A stretch of 64,000 nucleotides of DNA from Pradoshia sp. D12 (lineage in GTDB: Bacteria; Bacillota; Bacilli; Bacillales; Pradoshiaceae). The stretch spans positions 2,073,501 to 2,137,500 of the forward strand of contig NZ_CP044545.1 of NCBI RefSeq assembly GCF_008935075.1, read 5' to 3'. Positions 1 through 8,313 of the stretch are shown piece after piece. The position numbers were made by a program, and so were the translations under genes. Below the pieces are notes generated by a model. The model saw only the letters and a list, made by a program, of their open reading frames with translations, ran no database searches and was not told the origin of the DNA. Position 1 is the first letter of the stretch; each line of letters starts with the position of its first letter.

Positions 1-95
1 TTCTTTTTAATTTGGCAACGCTCCTACTCTTTCCAGTTTTTATTTGCCATCTTCAATATCGGTAAACCATAATCCCTTCACAGCCAATTTATTCC

Positions 96-437
96 TCATA
101 CATTTTTATAAATTCTTCTATCAATTCCGGTGTGTAACTCGCTGCTTTCATATAATTCTACAAATTCAGCAGCCATATTCTTAACTGTCAAGGTTTTCAT
201 CAGATTATTCTGTGCAAGTAGCATTAAGAATGATACATTCATAACTTCTTCCGTTTCTTTCTGTAATAAACAAACTTGCGTTTGATGAGCCATTAGAATA
301 GCATCTGTTGATTCTTTCAATTTTTGGTGAGCTAGGCTATAATCTCCGTGCTTCGCTGCAGCAATTGCTTCCACCGCACAGCTTCGACCGTCTCCACCAT
401 GGAGAATTAACCTGAATTTTTCTACTTCATTCATCAT
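96..437 (-). CDS. PTS lactose/cellobiose-type IIA-like protein, active-site His missing
   Basis: The 113-residue protein has the length and helical layout of the PTS lactose/cellobiose IIA family, which passes phosphate from HPr to a IIB domain during sugar uptake. It carries the early GGDGRS segment, the AHQTQ helix, and a third-helix segment LMLLAQNNLM followed by TLTVKNMAAEF. In active members the third helix reads roughly LMVHAQDHLM. Here the phosphorylated His is Leu, and the Asp that binds the trimer metal is Asn. The tail after ELYE also looks atypical. No IIB, IIC or glycosidase gene lies to its right; the left side is cut by the window. The family call is solid, but an active transferase is unlikely. 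It could be a regulatory relic or a decaying gene. Confidence 0.75.
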   Translation of the reverse strand: MMNEVEKFRLILHGGDGRSCAVEAIAAAKHGDYSLAHQKLKESTDAILMAHQTQVCLLQKETEEVMNVSFLMLLAQNNLMKTLTVKNMAAEFVELYESSELHTGIDRRIYKNV

Positions 438-1171
438 TTTCCCTCCATTTAGATAGATTTGATATTTTATAATATTGCAGTCCTCATCTCTGATTCTCCT
501 GCTTTATCTTATGCTATCCATATTTTCATATCTTTTAATACGTATCAGATAGGAATTTCCAATCAATATTCCATAGTCGAAAAATCATTCATAACGTTGA
601 TAAAACAATACCCTTTTTAAAGGCTTACTAACCAGAAATTTCAAATGCAATAAATCTCATAATCATCAGCATTCACAATTAGTATTTTCATATAATATAG
701 TACCTTCGTTTGAGTTATTTATATCTGACGATCCTAAGATTTTTATGATAGGATAATCATCCAATTAATACTGGGAACATCTGATCTTGAGTCTATATCA
801 CTCTCTGTAAACCCTGTTCAGTTTCGGAGGTATACACATGGTTAATATGAAATATCTAGAGGAGTCAGATACCATTATTTATTTTTCAGAAATAAAAAAG
901 GGAAGGCCTCAGCCCTCCCTGTTATCATCTGTGTTAATCTCTATAATAGTAAACTAGCTCCCTCAGGTTACTGAATTCGGTCTGGATCTATGTATATGTT
1001 TTCTCTCTTCTTTGGTAGAAGTAACTCAACTATAGCTATTCATCTCTAGAAATTTCCTTCTAATTTAGGACTATTTCTTTTTAAAAAGCAGGAATAATTG
1101 AGGAGTATTAGCCGTTACAAAAATCATCATAAAACCTTGAAAAACATATTTCCAAGGCTTTGGTGACTCCC
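438..1171. other. 734-base AT-rich intergenic stretch
   Basis: No convincing gene is seen. A plus-strand frame of 39 codons at 838-957 has a good GGAGGT site, but its second half is the terminator hairpin at 893-920, so it is doubtful. On the minus strand, around 960-1030, a short frame reads ELLLPKKRENIYIDPDRIQ before a stop. This looks like a scrap of an old coding region, which would also explain a minus-strand terminator with no intact gene before it. Confidence 0.4.
893..920 (-). terminator. Intrinsic terminator
   Basis: Read on the minus strand, AGGGAGGGC and GCCTTCCCT form a stem with one G-U pair and a short loop, followed by six or more U. The nearest minus-strand gene ends 250 bases upstream at 1172, so it may end that transcript or belong to a lost gene. 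Confidence 0.65.
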
Positions 1172-1651
1172 TTATTTAGATTTCTGCTTTCTCATTTTCC
1201 GTTCTTGATACTTCGCTTCAGCACGATTATACAGCTCTTTTTCAAGCTCGGTTTCAGGCAGTACTTTAGGAACTGAAGAGGGCCTTCCATCTTTATCAAT
1301 CGCAATCATGGTCAAGAATGCCTCAGACGTTAGTCTTCTCTCTCCAGTCATCAGATTCTCTCCTTCAACCCTTACATACACCACCATTGAGGTATTGTGT
1401 GACCAAGTAACAAACGCCTCCAAACAGATAGCCTGCCCAGATTTAATAGGAGCATGAAAATCGAACGAATCACTTGAAGCTGTAACCACTGGTTTTCTAC
1501 AATGACGCATCGCAGCAATTCCTGCAATTTTATCAACATACGCCATTACCTTACCACCAAAAATCGAATTGTACTGATTTGTATCAGCAGGTAAAACTAA
1601 ATCAGTCAAATAAGCTTTTGAATTACTTGGTACTTTGCCTTCATCCAACAT
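1172..1651 (-). CDS. ykhA: Acyl-CoA thioesterase, hot-dog fold (YkhA-like)
   Basis: This 159-residue single hot-dog-domain protein resembles Bacillus YkhA and the BFIT/ACOT acyl-CoA thioesterases, which hydrolyse acyl-CoA to free acid and CoA in the cytoplasm. The segment LPADTNQYNSIFGGKVMAYVD matches the conserved N-terminal block, where the Asn and the FGG.. helix contribute to the catalytic site. The beta-sheet segment VVTASSDSFDFHAPIKSGQ follows. The C-terminal third is basic (ERKMRKQKSK), as usual in this family. The ATG is preceded by AGGGG at good spacing. The gene stands alone on the minus strand; the next gene upstream has its own terminator. Family assignment is firm; acyl-chain preference cannot be judged. 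Confidence 0.88.
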   Translation of the reverse strand: MLDEGKVPSNSKAYLTDLVLPADTNQYNSIFGGKVMAYVDKIAGIAAMRHCRKPVVTASSDSFDFHAPIKSGQAICLEAFVTWSHNTSMVVYVRVEGENLMTGERRLTSEAFLTMIAIDKDGRPSSVPKVLPETELEKELYNRAEAKYQERKMRKQKSK

Positions 1652-1705
1652 GGCGCTCGACCCCTAACCCAGTATATTCTATTTATCCCAATATACTACA
1701 CATAG

Positions 1706-1733
1706 AAAAAGACTGCCAAATGACAGTCTTTTC
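1706..1733 (-). terminator. Bidirectional intrinsic terminator
   Basis: AAAAGACTG and CAGTCTTTT form a stem around a short loop, with A/T runs on both sides. It lies just past the stop of the amidotransferase-like gene at 1753. Confidence 0.8.
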
Positions 1734-1752
1734 GTTTAGCTTACTTAATTTC

Positions 1753-2487
1753 TCATAAAGCGTTTTGCTTACAAACACCAATAAAATGTCTTAACAATTG
1801 ATCCATGCTGGCATCATGTTTACGCAATTCTTCTGGATGAAATTGTGTTGCCATAATTGAATCATCAATTCCTTCAAACGCTTCTATTAATCCATCTTCA
1901 GCCTTCGCGACTGGTTTTAAGCCTTTACCTAACTCTTTTATGCCCTGATGATGAAAACTATTCACATCCATTTTATCCTTTTTGACAATACTATATAGTT
2001 GGCTATCCTGTTCTAAAAAAACTGTATGAACTGGCTCAGGCCGCTCTACATTTGATAGATGCTCCAAATCATCAGAATTATCATCTTCTTTATCTTCTTC
2101 AACATGCTGGTAGAGACTTCCACCTGCTGCTACATTAATTAAATGTGAACCCCTGCATATTCCAAATAACGGTTTCCCTTGCTTGCGTGCTTCTTCAATG
2201 ATTTGGAAATGTGATTGATCTAGCCCCTTATGTGTGTCTCCTAAATCCTCACTTGGTGGTTCATTGTAAAATATCGGATTCACATCAATACCACCCGTTA
2301 ATAAAATCCCATCAACCATCGAAACCCAAATCTTAGCGAGTTCCTCATTACCCAATGGAAAAATCAATGGAATTCCACCTGTTTTTTTTATTGCTTCTGA
2401 ATAACTTAAAAATACAGTTGTTGTATTGTTTCCTTCTATTTTTAATATATTACTTGTTAACCCAATAATCGGTTTATCATTTTTCAT
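1753..2487 (-). CDS. Gamma-glutamyl-gamma-aminobutyrate hydrolase family (class I GATase-like)
   Basis: The 244-residue cytoplasmic protein belongs to the PuuD/peptidase C26 group. These use a Cys-His-Glu triad to hydrolyse gamma-glutamyl amides, for example gamma-glutamyl-GABA in putrescine breakdown. The nucleophile elbow is GICRGSHLINVAAGG, with Cys near residue 110. The His and Glu are in ATQFHPEELR near the C-terminus. LLTGGIDVNP, near residue 60, is the typical oxyanion-side motif. The start ATG follows GGGAGG. No putrescine-pathway genes are adjacent, so the true substrate is open. A terminator follows at 1706-1733. Confidence 0.87.
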   Translation of the reverse strand: MKNDKPIIGLTSNILKIEGNNTTTVFLSYSEAIKKTGGIPLIFPLGNEELAKIWVSMVDGILLTGGIDVNPIFYNEPPSEDLGDTHKGLDQSHFQIIEEARKQGKPLFGICRGSHLINVAAGGSLYQHVEEDKEDDNSDDLEHLSNVERPEPVHTVFLEQDSQLYSIVKKDKMDVNSFHHQGIKELGKGLKPVAKAEDGLIEAFEGIDDSIMATQFHPEELRKHDASMDQLLRHFIGVCKQNAL

Positions 2488-2571
2488 ATCTAAATTCCTC
2501 CCTTAATCTCTCACTTCTATTCCCATTAAATATTATTTTTACTCTAGAAATATTTGTAATTTATTCAACTA

Positions 2572-2603
2572 ACAAAAATAGCAGCCCAATGATGAGCTGC
2601 TAT
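2572..2603 (-). terminator. Intrinsic terminator after the YitT gene
   Basis: ATAGCAGC and GCTGCTAT pair around a ten-base loop. On the minus strand this is followed by TATTTTTG, 12 bases past the YitT stop. Confidence 0.8.
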
Positions 2604-2614
2604 CGTATTAAATA

Positions 2615-3481
2615 TTAGTGTATGTTTTTCTTTTCAAAGTTACCGCCCATAACATCAGAAACGTTCTGAATCGCTATAAAGGCATTTTCATCAATATCAT
2701 GTACAACATCTTTTAATTTAGCCAATTCCAGACGTGTCATTACGCAATAAACCATTTGCGTATCTTCCTTTAGGTAGCCACCCTTTGCATAAATAAACGT
2801 GGTCGATCTTCCAAGGCGATCCTGAATAGCCTCTGAAATTTCTGCATATTCGTTGGAAATAATCGTTACAGATCTAGATTCATTTAAACCTTCTACTACG
2901 ATATCCATAACCTTAGCGGCCATATAATACGCGAAAATAGAATACATTGCAGAATCCCATTCAAATACGAAACCTGCAGCTATAAAGATGAAAACATTTA
3001 TGAACATAATGATTTGTCCAACTGGTAATCTTAATTTCTTAGATAATAAAATCGCTATGATTTCTGTACCGTCAAGGGCACCGCCAACACGAATGACAAT
3101 CCCAACTCCAAGTCCAAGAATCAATCCTCCAAATAACACAGCCAGGATTTTCTCATCTGTAAATGGCTCAATATGATGCAACATTGCTGTACTAACAGAA
3201 AGGACAGCAATACCATAAATAGAGGAAATCGCAAAAGTTTTACCAATTTGTTTGTATCCAATATAAAGGAATGGCAAGTTAATAATAAAGATGAATAGTC
3301 CCAACTGTAATTTGGTTATATGTGAAAGCATAATGGATATCCCAGTTATTCCACCATCAATGACACTGTTTGGTACCAAGAAGAGTTCCAATGCAACAGC
3401 CATCATGACTGCACCAAGTGTAATGAAGAAAAATCTTGTTAGTATTTTTAATATAGATGCTTTTTTATGTGTTTTTGGCAA
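2615..3481 (-). CDS. YitT family membrane protein (DUF161 + DUF2179)
   Basis: The 288-residue protein has five to six hydrophobic segments between about residues 12 and 190. A soluble C-terminal domain of about 80 residues contains SRSVTIISNEYAEISEAI and RLGRSTTFIYAKGGY, the DUF2179 signature. This is the YitT/YqfU/YpjC layout common in Bacillaceae. The molecular role is not established; a membrane transporter with a ligand-sensing tail is the usual guess. Translation probably starts at TTG (AAGGA upstream). The MarR gene lies 30 bases upstream on the same strand, so the two are likely co-transcribed and may be functionally linked. Confidence 0.85.
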   Translation of the reverse strand: MPKTHKKASILKILTRFFFITLGAVMMAVALELFLVPNSVIDGGITGISIMLSHITKLQLGLFIFIINLPFLYIGYKQIGKTFAISSIYGIAVLSVSTAMLHHIEPFTDEKILAVLFGGLILGLGVGIVIRVGGALDGTEIIAILLSKKLRLPVGQIIMFINVFIFIAAGFVFEWDSAMYSIFAYYMAAKVMDIVVEGLNESRSVTIISNEYAEISEAIQDRLGRSTTFIYAKGGYLKEDTQMVYCVMTRLELAKLKDVVHDIDENAFIAIQNVSDVMGGNFEKKNIH

Positions 3482-3511
3482 AACTATTCCTTCTTTCTTT
3501 ATAAATATTTA

Positions 3512-3943
3512 TTATTTTGATTGATAATCAGTAAATTTTTGAAGAATAGAATTTAATATCTTCAGTTCGTGTTCATTCAGTAAAGCTGCATACTTTTTTA
3601 AAATTTCTCGGGAGTTCTCTCTTGCCTTCTGAAGAACTTGAACCCCCTCTTCGGTAAGTGTTACAGCGACAAACCTTCTATCCTTCTCATCTTGAACTCT
3701 TGAAACAAATCCATGCTGCACCAGCCTTTCAAGCATGACGGTGATCGCGCTTGGTTTCACATTGAGGATTTTCGCTAAATGTTTAACGTTTGTCACTTTT
3801 TCTTTTTCAATTTTATTTAACAAATGAAATTGCGATCCGGTAATCCCCAAATCCTGATGCTGCGTAATCTCCGACATGATTGTTCTAATTGTTGAAATCA
3901 ATATACTTTCAAATTCTTCTATTTGATTTTCTTTACCATCCAT
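3512..3943 (-). CDS. MarR family transcriptional regulator
   Basis: This 143-residue winged-helix regulator has the MarR layout: an N-terminal dimerisation helix, then the recognition region VKHLAKILNVKPSAITVMLERLVQHGFVSR. The wing is QDEKDRRFVAVTLTEEG, with the conserved D..RR. The C-terminal helices complete the dimer. Such proteins bind palindromes near their own promoter and release them on binding a small aromatic ligand or on oxidation. It is upstream of and close to the YitT gene, which may be its target. The ligand cannot be inferred. Confidence 0.9.
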   Translation of the reverse strand: MDGKENQIEEFESILISTIRTIMSEITQHQDLGITGSQFHLLNKIEKEKVTNVKHLAKILNVKPSAITVMLERLVQHGFVSRVQDEKDRRFVAVTLTEEGVQVLQKARENSREILKKYAALLNEHELKILNSILQKFTDYQSK

Positions 3944-4076
3944 CCTATATTGTCCTCTCTTACATCGAGAATAATTTTAATTTTTTTGCTTAATTATTAT
4001 ACCATATTATAATTAAATAGTTTAACTATCTTATATATACACTTTCCAAATTAATATTAACCAAACAAAAAGGCAT

Positions 4077-4101
4077 AAAAAAAACCGTGGTTACCCACGA
4101 T
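4077..4101 (-). terminator. Intrinsic terminator after ilvE
   Basis: On the minus strand, TCGTGG and CCACGG pair around a short loop and are followed by eight U. The hairpin sits 17 bases past the aminotransferase stop. Confidence 0.8.
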
Positions 4102-4117
4102 TCTCTTTCAAAACTTT

Positions 4118-5221
4118 TTATTTATATACATGTATCTGGCTTTCTTCTTTGACTTCCTTTATCCAATTGAATGGATCTTCTACTTTTCCATTTTGTATTC
4201 CTGTGATGGTATCATATAATTTTTGCGTTAACGTTCCTATTTTCCCTTTGTTGATGGTTAAAATTTCATTATCCCATAATAATTCACCAATTGGCGAAAC
4301 TACTGCTGCTGTTCCTGTCCCAAAGGCTTCTTCCAATTTCCCATTTTTATTAGCCTCAATAATCTCCTGCATAGAAACTCGACGTTCTGTAACTGGGATG
4401 TTCCAATGTTGTAATAGCTGAATAATTGATTGACGAGTCACACCATCCAATACACTGCCGTTTAATGCAGGCGTGACAACCTCACCATTTATTTTAAAGA
4501 AGACGTTCATGCTTCCGACTTCTTCGATATACTTTTTCTCAATTCCATCAAGCCAAAGCACCTGTGAACAGCCAAGTGCTTCTGCCAATTCCTGTGCTTT
4601 AAGACTGGATGAATAATTACCGCCTGTTTTGGCCATCCCTGTACCGCCCTTTACAGATCGTACGTAATCTTTCTCAACACCAATTCGAACGGGATTGATT
4701 CCCTCTTTATAATACGCTCCCACTGGTGACAAAATGATTATGAACTGATAATGCTTGGACGGTGCAACACCCAAATAAGGTTCTGTTGCAATAATAAACG
4801 GCCGTACGTATAAAGAAGTACCTTCCCGGTCCGGAATCCATTCACGATCAATATCGATTAGGATTTCCAATGCCTTGATAACAAACGACTCATCTATATG
4901 GGGGATGCATAAACGATCATTAGATTTGTTCATCCGTTCAAAATTCTTTTCCGGTCTAAACAGAAAAACCCGATTATCGTGAGTACGATATGCTTTTAGC
5001 CCTTCAAAAACCGTTTGTCCATAGTGAAAAGTCATGCAGGAAGGCTCAAGTGTAATAGGTTGATAGGGAATAATCCTCGGATCATGCCACCCACCCAATT
5101 CTTCATCATAATCCATAATAAACATATGATCCGTAAAAATTCTTCCGAAGCCAAGTGTTTCAGGATTGGGCTTTTCTTTTTTATAATTGGTTTTTGTGAT
5201 AGAAATTAGTTGAGTATCCAT
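4118..5221 (-). CDS. ilvE: Branched-chain amino acid aminotransferase
   Basis: This 367-residue fold-type IV PLP enzyme interconverts leucine, isoleucine and valine with their 2-oxo acids, using 2-oxoglutarate. Family blocks include HYGQTVFEGLKAYR near residue 65, RPENFERMNKS-type residues, the PLP lysine in NYSSSLKAQELA, and the phosphate-binding GTGTAAVVSPIG near residue 305. Length and motifs match the long BCAT type (B. subtilis IlvE/IlvK). The ATG is preceded by AAAGGGG. The gene is monocistronic with its own terminator. A CodY-like site lies just upstream, which fits control by branched-chain amino acid supply. Confidence 0.93.
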   Translation of the reverse strand: MDTQLISITKTNYKKEKPNPETLGFGRIFTDHMFIMDYDEELGGWHDPRIIPYQPITLEPSCMTFHYGQTVFEGLKAYRTHDNRVFLFRPEKNFERMNKSNDRLCIPHIDESFVIKALEILIDIDREWIPDREGTSLYVRPFIIATEPYLGVAPSKHYQFIIILSPVGAYYKEGINPVRIGVEKDYVRSVKGGTGMAKTGGNYSSSLKAQELAEALGCSQVLWLDGIEKKYIEEVGSMNVFFKINGEVVTPALNGSVLDGVTRQSIIQLLQHWNIPVTERRVSMQEIIEANKNGKLEEAFGTGTAAVVSPIGELLWDNEILTINKGKIGTLTQKLYDTITGIQNGKVEDPFNWIKEVKEESQIHVYK

Positions 5222-5236
5222 GTGATGTCCCCTTTA

Positions 5237-5252
5237 AATTGTCAGAATAATT
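5237..5252. promoter_or_regulatory. Candidate CodY binding site upstream of ilvE
   Basis: AATTGTCAGAATAATT matches the CodY consensus AATTTTCWGAAAATT at 12 of 15 positions and lies 16 bases before the ilvE start. CodY represses branched-chain amino acid genes in Bacillus. The site is a sequence match only. Confidence 0.5.
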
Positions 5253-5354
5253 AATAAAATTAATTGTACTCCTCAAATAGGGAACCTGCAAGTAGCAAAC
5301 TTAAAATTAATAAAAAAACTCCAATTCATCGACTATTTCTCATAATCAAATGTT

Positions 5355-5957
5355 TTAGCGCTCCGAGCTCATAATGATATATGGATGTATACGACCTGTA
5401 CTATCTTTTCCTAACTTATCAATCTGCCAGTTATGATAATTAGCCTCATTCACATTAATCATTTGAAATGCATCAGCTTGATTGGAGCTGGATATTACAT
5501 ATTCCTCATGTGAGTTCGACTTTCTTTTAATATGGAAGAGATAGAGAGGTTGTTTAATTAAATTCTTTAATCCCAATAATTCTTCCATTTTTCTTTCAAA
5601 GGCATCCAATTTTTTCAATGTATGCTTACTATTATCACAAGCAGCATCCTCGTCACCCAAATCATGTACCACTGTCTTATGTTCGCCAAATTGATATACC
5701 AATCGGGTAACACAAGTCGGGCTATCCGGCACAATTTGTGCAGTAGTATTATAAATGAAGTTTTTGTAATCGAATGATAGCAAGAGATCTTCAATTTTTT
5801 TAACTCTTTGCTTAGAAACCGTAAAGTTCTTAACGCCTATATATGAAACATACTTCTCACCCTGCCAACTTACATGCCCTTCACTTGTGATGGTTGCCTG
5901 ATAAATCGGGGATTTGCCAAGACATGATGTCCGCGAGATGGAAAATTCTTTAAACAA
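5355..5957 (-). CDS. DUF6438-type protein
   Basis: This 200-residue soluble protein has no signal peptide. The N-terminal 90 residues fit the DUF6438 pattern: SRTSCLGKSPIYQATITSEG, then VSWQGEKYVSYIGVKNFTVS, then a helix and a short strand pair. In that family the first block is usually R.GCFGTCP.Y, so the second Cys is missing here. The C-terminal 80 residues (LYLFHIKRKS onward) show no domain I know. The start is probably TTG, ten bases after GGAGG. Function is unknown. It stands alone between ilvE and a decayed region. Confidence 0.6.
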   Translation of the reverse strand: MFKEFSISRTSCLGKSPIYQATITSEGHVSWQGEKYVSYIGVKNFTVSKQRVKKIEDLLLSFDYKNFIYNTTAQIVPDSPTCVTRLVYQFGEHKTVVHDLGDEDAACDNSKHTLKKLDAFERKMEELLGLKNLIKQPLYLFHIKRKSNSHEEYVISSSNQADAFQMINVNEANYHNWQIDKLGKDSTGRIHPYIIMSSER

Positions 5958-6632
5958 CTTTATACTTCCTCCTATTAGTACAAACTGATTCTTTAGAGTG
6001 CTAGATATCTATATATTTATCACCACGCTCACTTTTCAAACATTTTCCAAATTATAATAGGTCTACCATATATACTATGAAAGACCAATACCATTTATAA
6101 TAAGCCAACTGACACATTAATTAAAGACCAAAAGTATCTATTTAAGGCTGGCTGCTACAAGTATAATATGAGTTAAATTTCCTAAATTAATATAGTTTTA
6201 AAAAAATATAACATACCTCTTTAGATGTTAGTTATCATTTTGCGGGAGAGTGTATTTTACATGGTGAAGAAATTGAAAAGAGAACAAGCTGATCTTTCTT
6301 GACAATATCGAGGAATGTTTCTGTATGGATTTCTGCCAATAAATTAAAATCAATCACTAAGCTACTATAACATATCTGTAAAAATTGATGTTTCAGATAA
6401 ATATGCTAACTTTAATTTTACGAAAATTAGAAACAGCAATCTTTCTTTTGGACAAATTTTATCTGAAAGAAGTGCTGGCTCATAAGCAGAAAAGAAACTA
6501 TAAGAAAGCCCGACTTTTATTCAATAACACATTTACTTATACAGGTTCCGCAATAAGGATAAATCGATGATGTGTTACATCAAAGTACCCATCCGACTGA
6601 ATAATCTGGTGGATTATATATCATACATCCAA
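5958..6632. other. 675-base stretch without an intact gene
   Basis: AT-rich sequence with several short, broken frames on both strands. One is a minus-strand frame of about 37 codons around 6230-6345 containing LLAEIHTETFLDIVKKDQLV with no start codon or RBS. A 61-codon plus-strand frame at 6385 has no RBS and unconvincing composition. The stretch looks like decayed coding DNA; I could not identify its source. Confidence 0.4.
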
Positions 6633-6869
6633 TTAATGATCCAACTCAAAACTCGGTACTTTCCAGGGAATGGCTTTTAGATATAAAAGTACCAACATCA
6701 TAAAACGTTGGATTGGATAGGCTTCTTGACTATAAACAACAGTCATATCATTCTTCCGGACTTCTTTCAGTGCTATTTCATCGTATTTTCCCCTTTAACA
6801 GATGATTTTATAAATCATTCTGTCAAAATGGGAGACCGCGGCATAGATTTCTCCGTTATTATTGTTCAT
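6633..6869 (-). pseudogene. Small gene interrupted by an in-frame stop
   Basis: One minus-strand frame of 79 codons reads as a coherent protein from MNNNNGEIYAAVSHFDRM to VPSFELDH, except for a single TAA at codon 25. After the stop it continues with KNDMTVVYSQEAYPIQRF, a hydrophobic LVLLYLKAIPW segment and the tail. The uninterrupted 53-codon second part has no frame disruption. I do not recognise the family. A single CAA-to-TAA change would explain the break. The 5' end lacks a strong RBS, so the gene is probably dead, unless a short product starts within the second part. Confidence 0.5.
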
Positions 6870-7046
6870 ATTCCAAATTTCGCATAATTATCCACCATCA
6901 ATATCCATATTATATATATTTTATCATAATATAGAAAATAATTCGTGAACTTTTCCCGAGATTAAAAGGCACTCATTTTGTATATCCTATACTTGATGTC
7001 CTCAAAAGGGACATCAGAACGTATCCTACTGATGGGGTGATAAGCA

Positions 7047-7199
7047 ATGAGTTATCGGAATCATTTAGATCCACACTCTTCTCTTTTTCACCATAACTGG
7101 ACAAGGCGGAAGCGCTCAAAATCACAGGTTAACGGACATACTGCAATGTCCCAAACCAATATCATTTTGAGGAGCAATGCGAAAGCTCACCGCTGGTAA
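7047..7199 (+). CDS. Small 50-residue protein, YpzG-like
   Basis: The 50-codon frame opens with MSYRNHLDPHSSLFHHNW and ends RSNAKAHRW. It is rich in His, Arg, Asn and Ser and has no membrane segment. The middle part KSQVNGHTAMSQTNIIL resembles the QVNG-T..Q...IIL block I associate with the YpzG family of small Bacillus proteins, some linked to sporulation. That match is from memory and moderate. The start is supported by GGGGTGAT at good spacing, and the gene is followed at once by a terminator. Just upstream (6998-7018) an inverted repeat GATGTCC/GGGACATC could be an operator or a 5' hairpin. Confidence 0.6.
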   Translation: MSYRNHLDPHSSLFHHNWTRRKRSKSQVNGHTAMSQTNIILRSNAKAHRW

Positions 7200-7213
7200 G
7201 GATGCCTTCAAGC

Positions 7214-7240
7214 AAAAAGACGCCGTAATGGCGTCTTTTT
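7214..7240. terminator. Bidirectional terminator between small ORF and nrdB
   Basis: GACGCC and GGCGTC pair around a GTAA-type loop, with A5 on one side and T5 on the other. It can end both the plus-strand small gene and the converging nrd operon. Confidence 0.88.
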
Positions 7241-7244
7241 ACAT

Positions 7245-8297
7245 TTACAGTTCATCAAATCCATTGGTATCTGTTGTTTTTGTATATTGTCTTGATTTCT
7301 GCTCAAAGAAATCCGTCTTGCCTAAATCCACTTCCTGATAGGCAACAATCCATCTTAATGGATTTTTGTTCGAAACCTCTGGAAACGGAGATCTTCCATA
7401 CCCCAATTGATTGCAACGCTTATTAGCCATAAACTGGATATATTGTTCGAGCTCAGCCATCGTAATTCCCTCGATTTTATTTCCTATAACTTTATAACCC
7501 CATTCAATCTCAAGCTCTGCAGCAGTTCGGAAGGTTTCAATCGCAAAATTTTTCAATTCTTCTGTATTTGTTTCAGGATGTTCAGCCAATATTTCTTTAA
7601 AAATCTTCTCAAACAGCCCAACATGGATCTGCTCGTCTCGATTTATATAATTAATCATCGTTGAAGTTGCCACCATCTTTTGGTTTCTGGCCAAATTATA
7701 AAAGAAAGCAAAGCCTGAGTAAAAGAAGAGCCCTTCTAGGATTACATCATAGATAATCGATTTAAGCAGATTTTCAATTGTTGGGTTTTCTGTGAAATCC
7801 CGATAGCCATCAGTAATAAAATCATTTCGTTTACGCAAAATCTCTTCGGTTCTCCAATATTCAAAAACTTCATCTTGCTTGCTTTTCTGGACAATACTTG
7901 ACAATACATAGGAGTAGGAATGGTTATGAATGACTTCTTGCTGCGCCAGCATAATCATCAATGCATTCAGAGATGAATCGGTCAGATAGTCGGCGACTTT
8001 ACTGGCATAGTCAGACTGGATACTATCAAGCAATGCCAACAAGCCTATAATTTTTAGAAAGGATTCTTGTTCAATTTCTGAAAGATTTGGAAATTGTTTC
8101 GCATCATTCACCATATTAATTTCAAAAGGCGTCCAAAAATTAGATAGCATTACTTTATATTTAGGATATGCCCATGGATAGCGCACATCATCCCAATTTA
8201 AAATATTTGAATTTCTGCCATTAATAATACCCGTTGAACTATTCGGTGCTTCCCGATCGACTAATTTACGTTTTTCCACTATTGTTTTTGTATCCAT
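7245..8297 (-). CDS. nrdB: Ribonucleoside-diphosphate reductase, small (radical) subunit
   Basis: This 350-residue class I ribonucleotide reductase beta subunit holds the di-metal cofactor and tyrosyl radical that start reduction of NDPs to dNDPs by the large subunit. Metal ligands are visible in order: Asp in LLDSIQ, Glu and His in EVIHNHSY, Glu in ILEGLFFYSGFAFF, and Glu and His in DEQIHVG. The radical Tyr is the one four residues after the first ligand His (HNHSY). The C-terminal tail, which docks into the large subunit, is present. The gene is 16 bases downstream of nrdA and shares its riboswitch. GGGGGA precedes the ATG. Confidence 0.93.
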   Translation of the reverse strand: MDTKTIVEKRKLVDREAPNSSTGIINGRNSNILNWDDVRYPWAYPKYKVMLSNFWTPFEINMVNDAKQFPNLSEIEQESFLKIIGLLALLDSIQSDYASKVADYLTDSSLNALMIMLAQQEVIHNHSYSYVLSSIVQKSKQDEVFEYWRTEEILRKRNDFITDGYRDFTENPTIENLLKSIIYDVILEGLFFYSGFAFFYNLARNQKMVATSTMINYINRDEQIHVGLFEKIFKEILAEHPETNTEELKNFAIETFRTAAELEIEWGYKVIGNKIEGITMAELEQYIQFMANKRCNQLGYGRSPFPEVSNKNPLRWIVAYQEVDLGKTDFFEQKSRQYTKTTDTNGFDEL

Positions 8298-8313
8298 TAT
8301 ATTTCCCCCATCC

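Noticed and set aside
838-957. 39-codon plus-strand frame with GGAGGT before its ATG
   Set aside because: Its second half is the stem of a minus-strand terminator (893-920), and the residues show no protein-like pattern. The RBS match is probably chance.
6385-6570. 61-codon plus-strand frame in the decayed 6 kb region
   Set aside because: No RBS, no recognisable motif, and flanked by broken frames; treated as non-coding.
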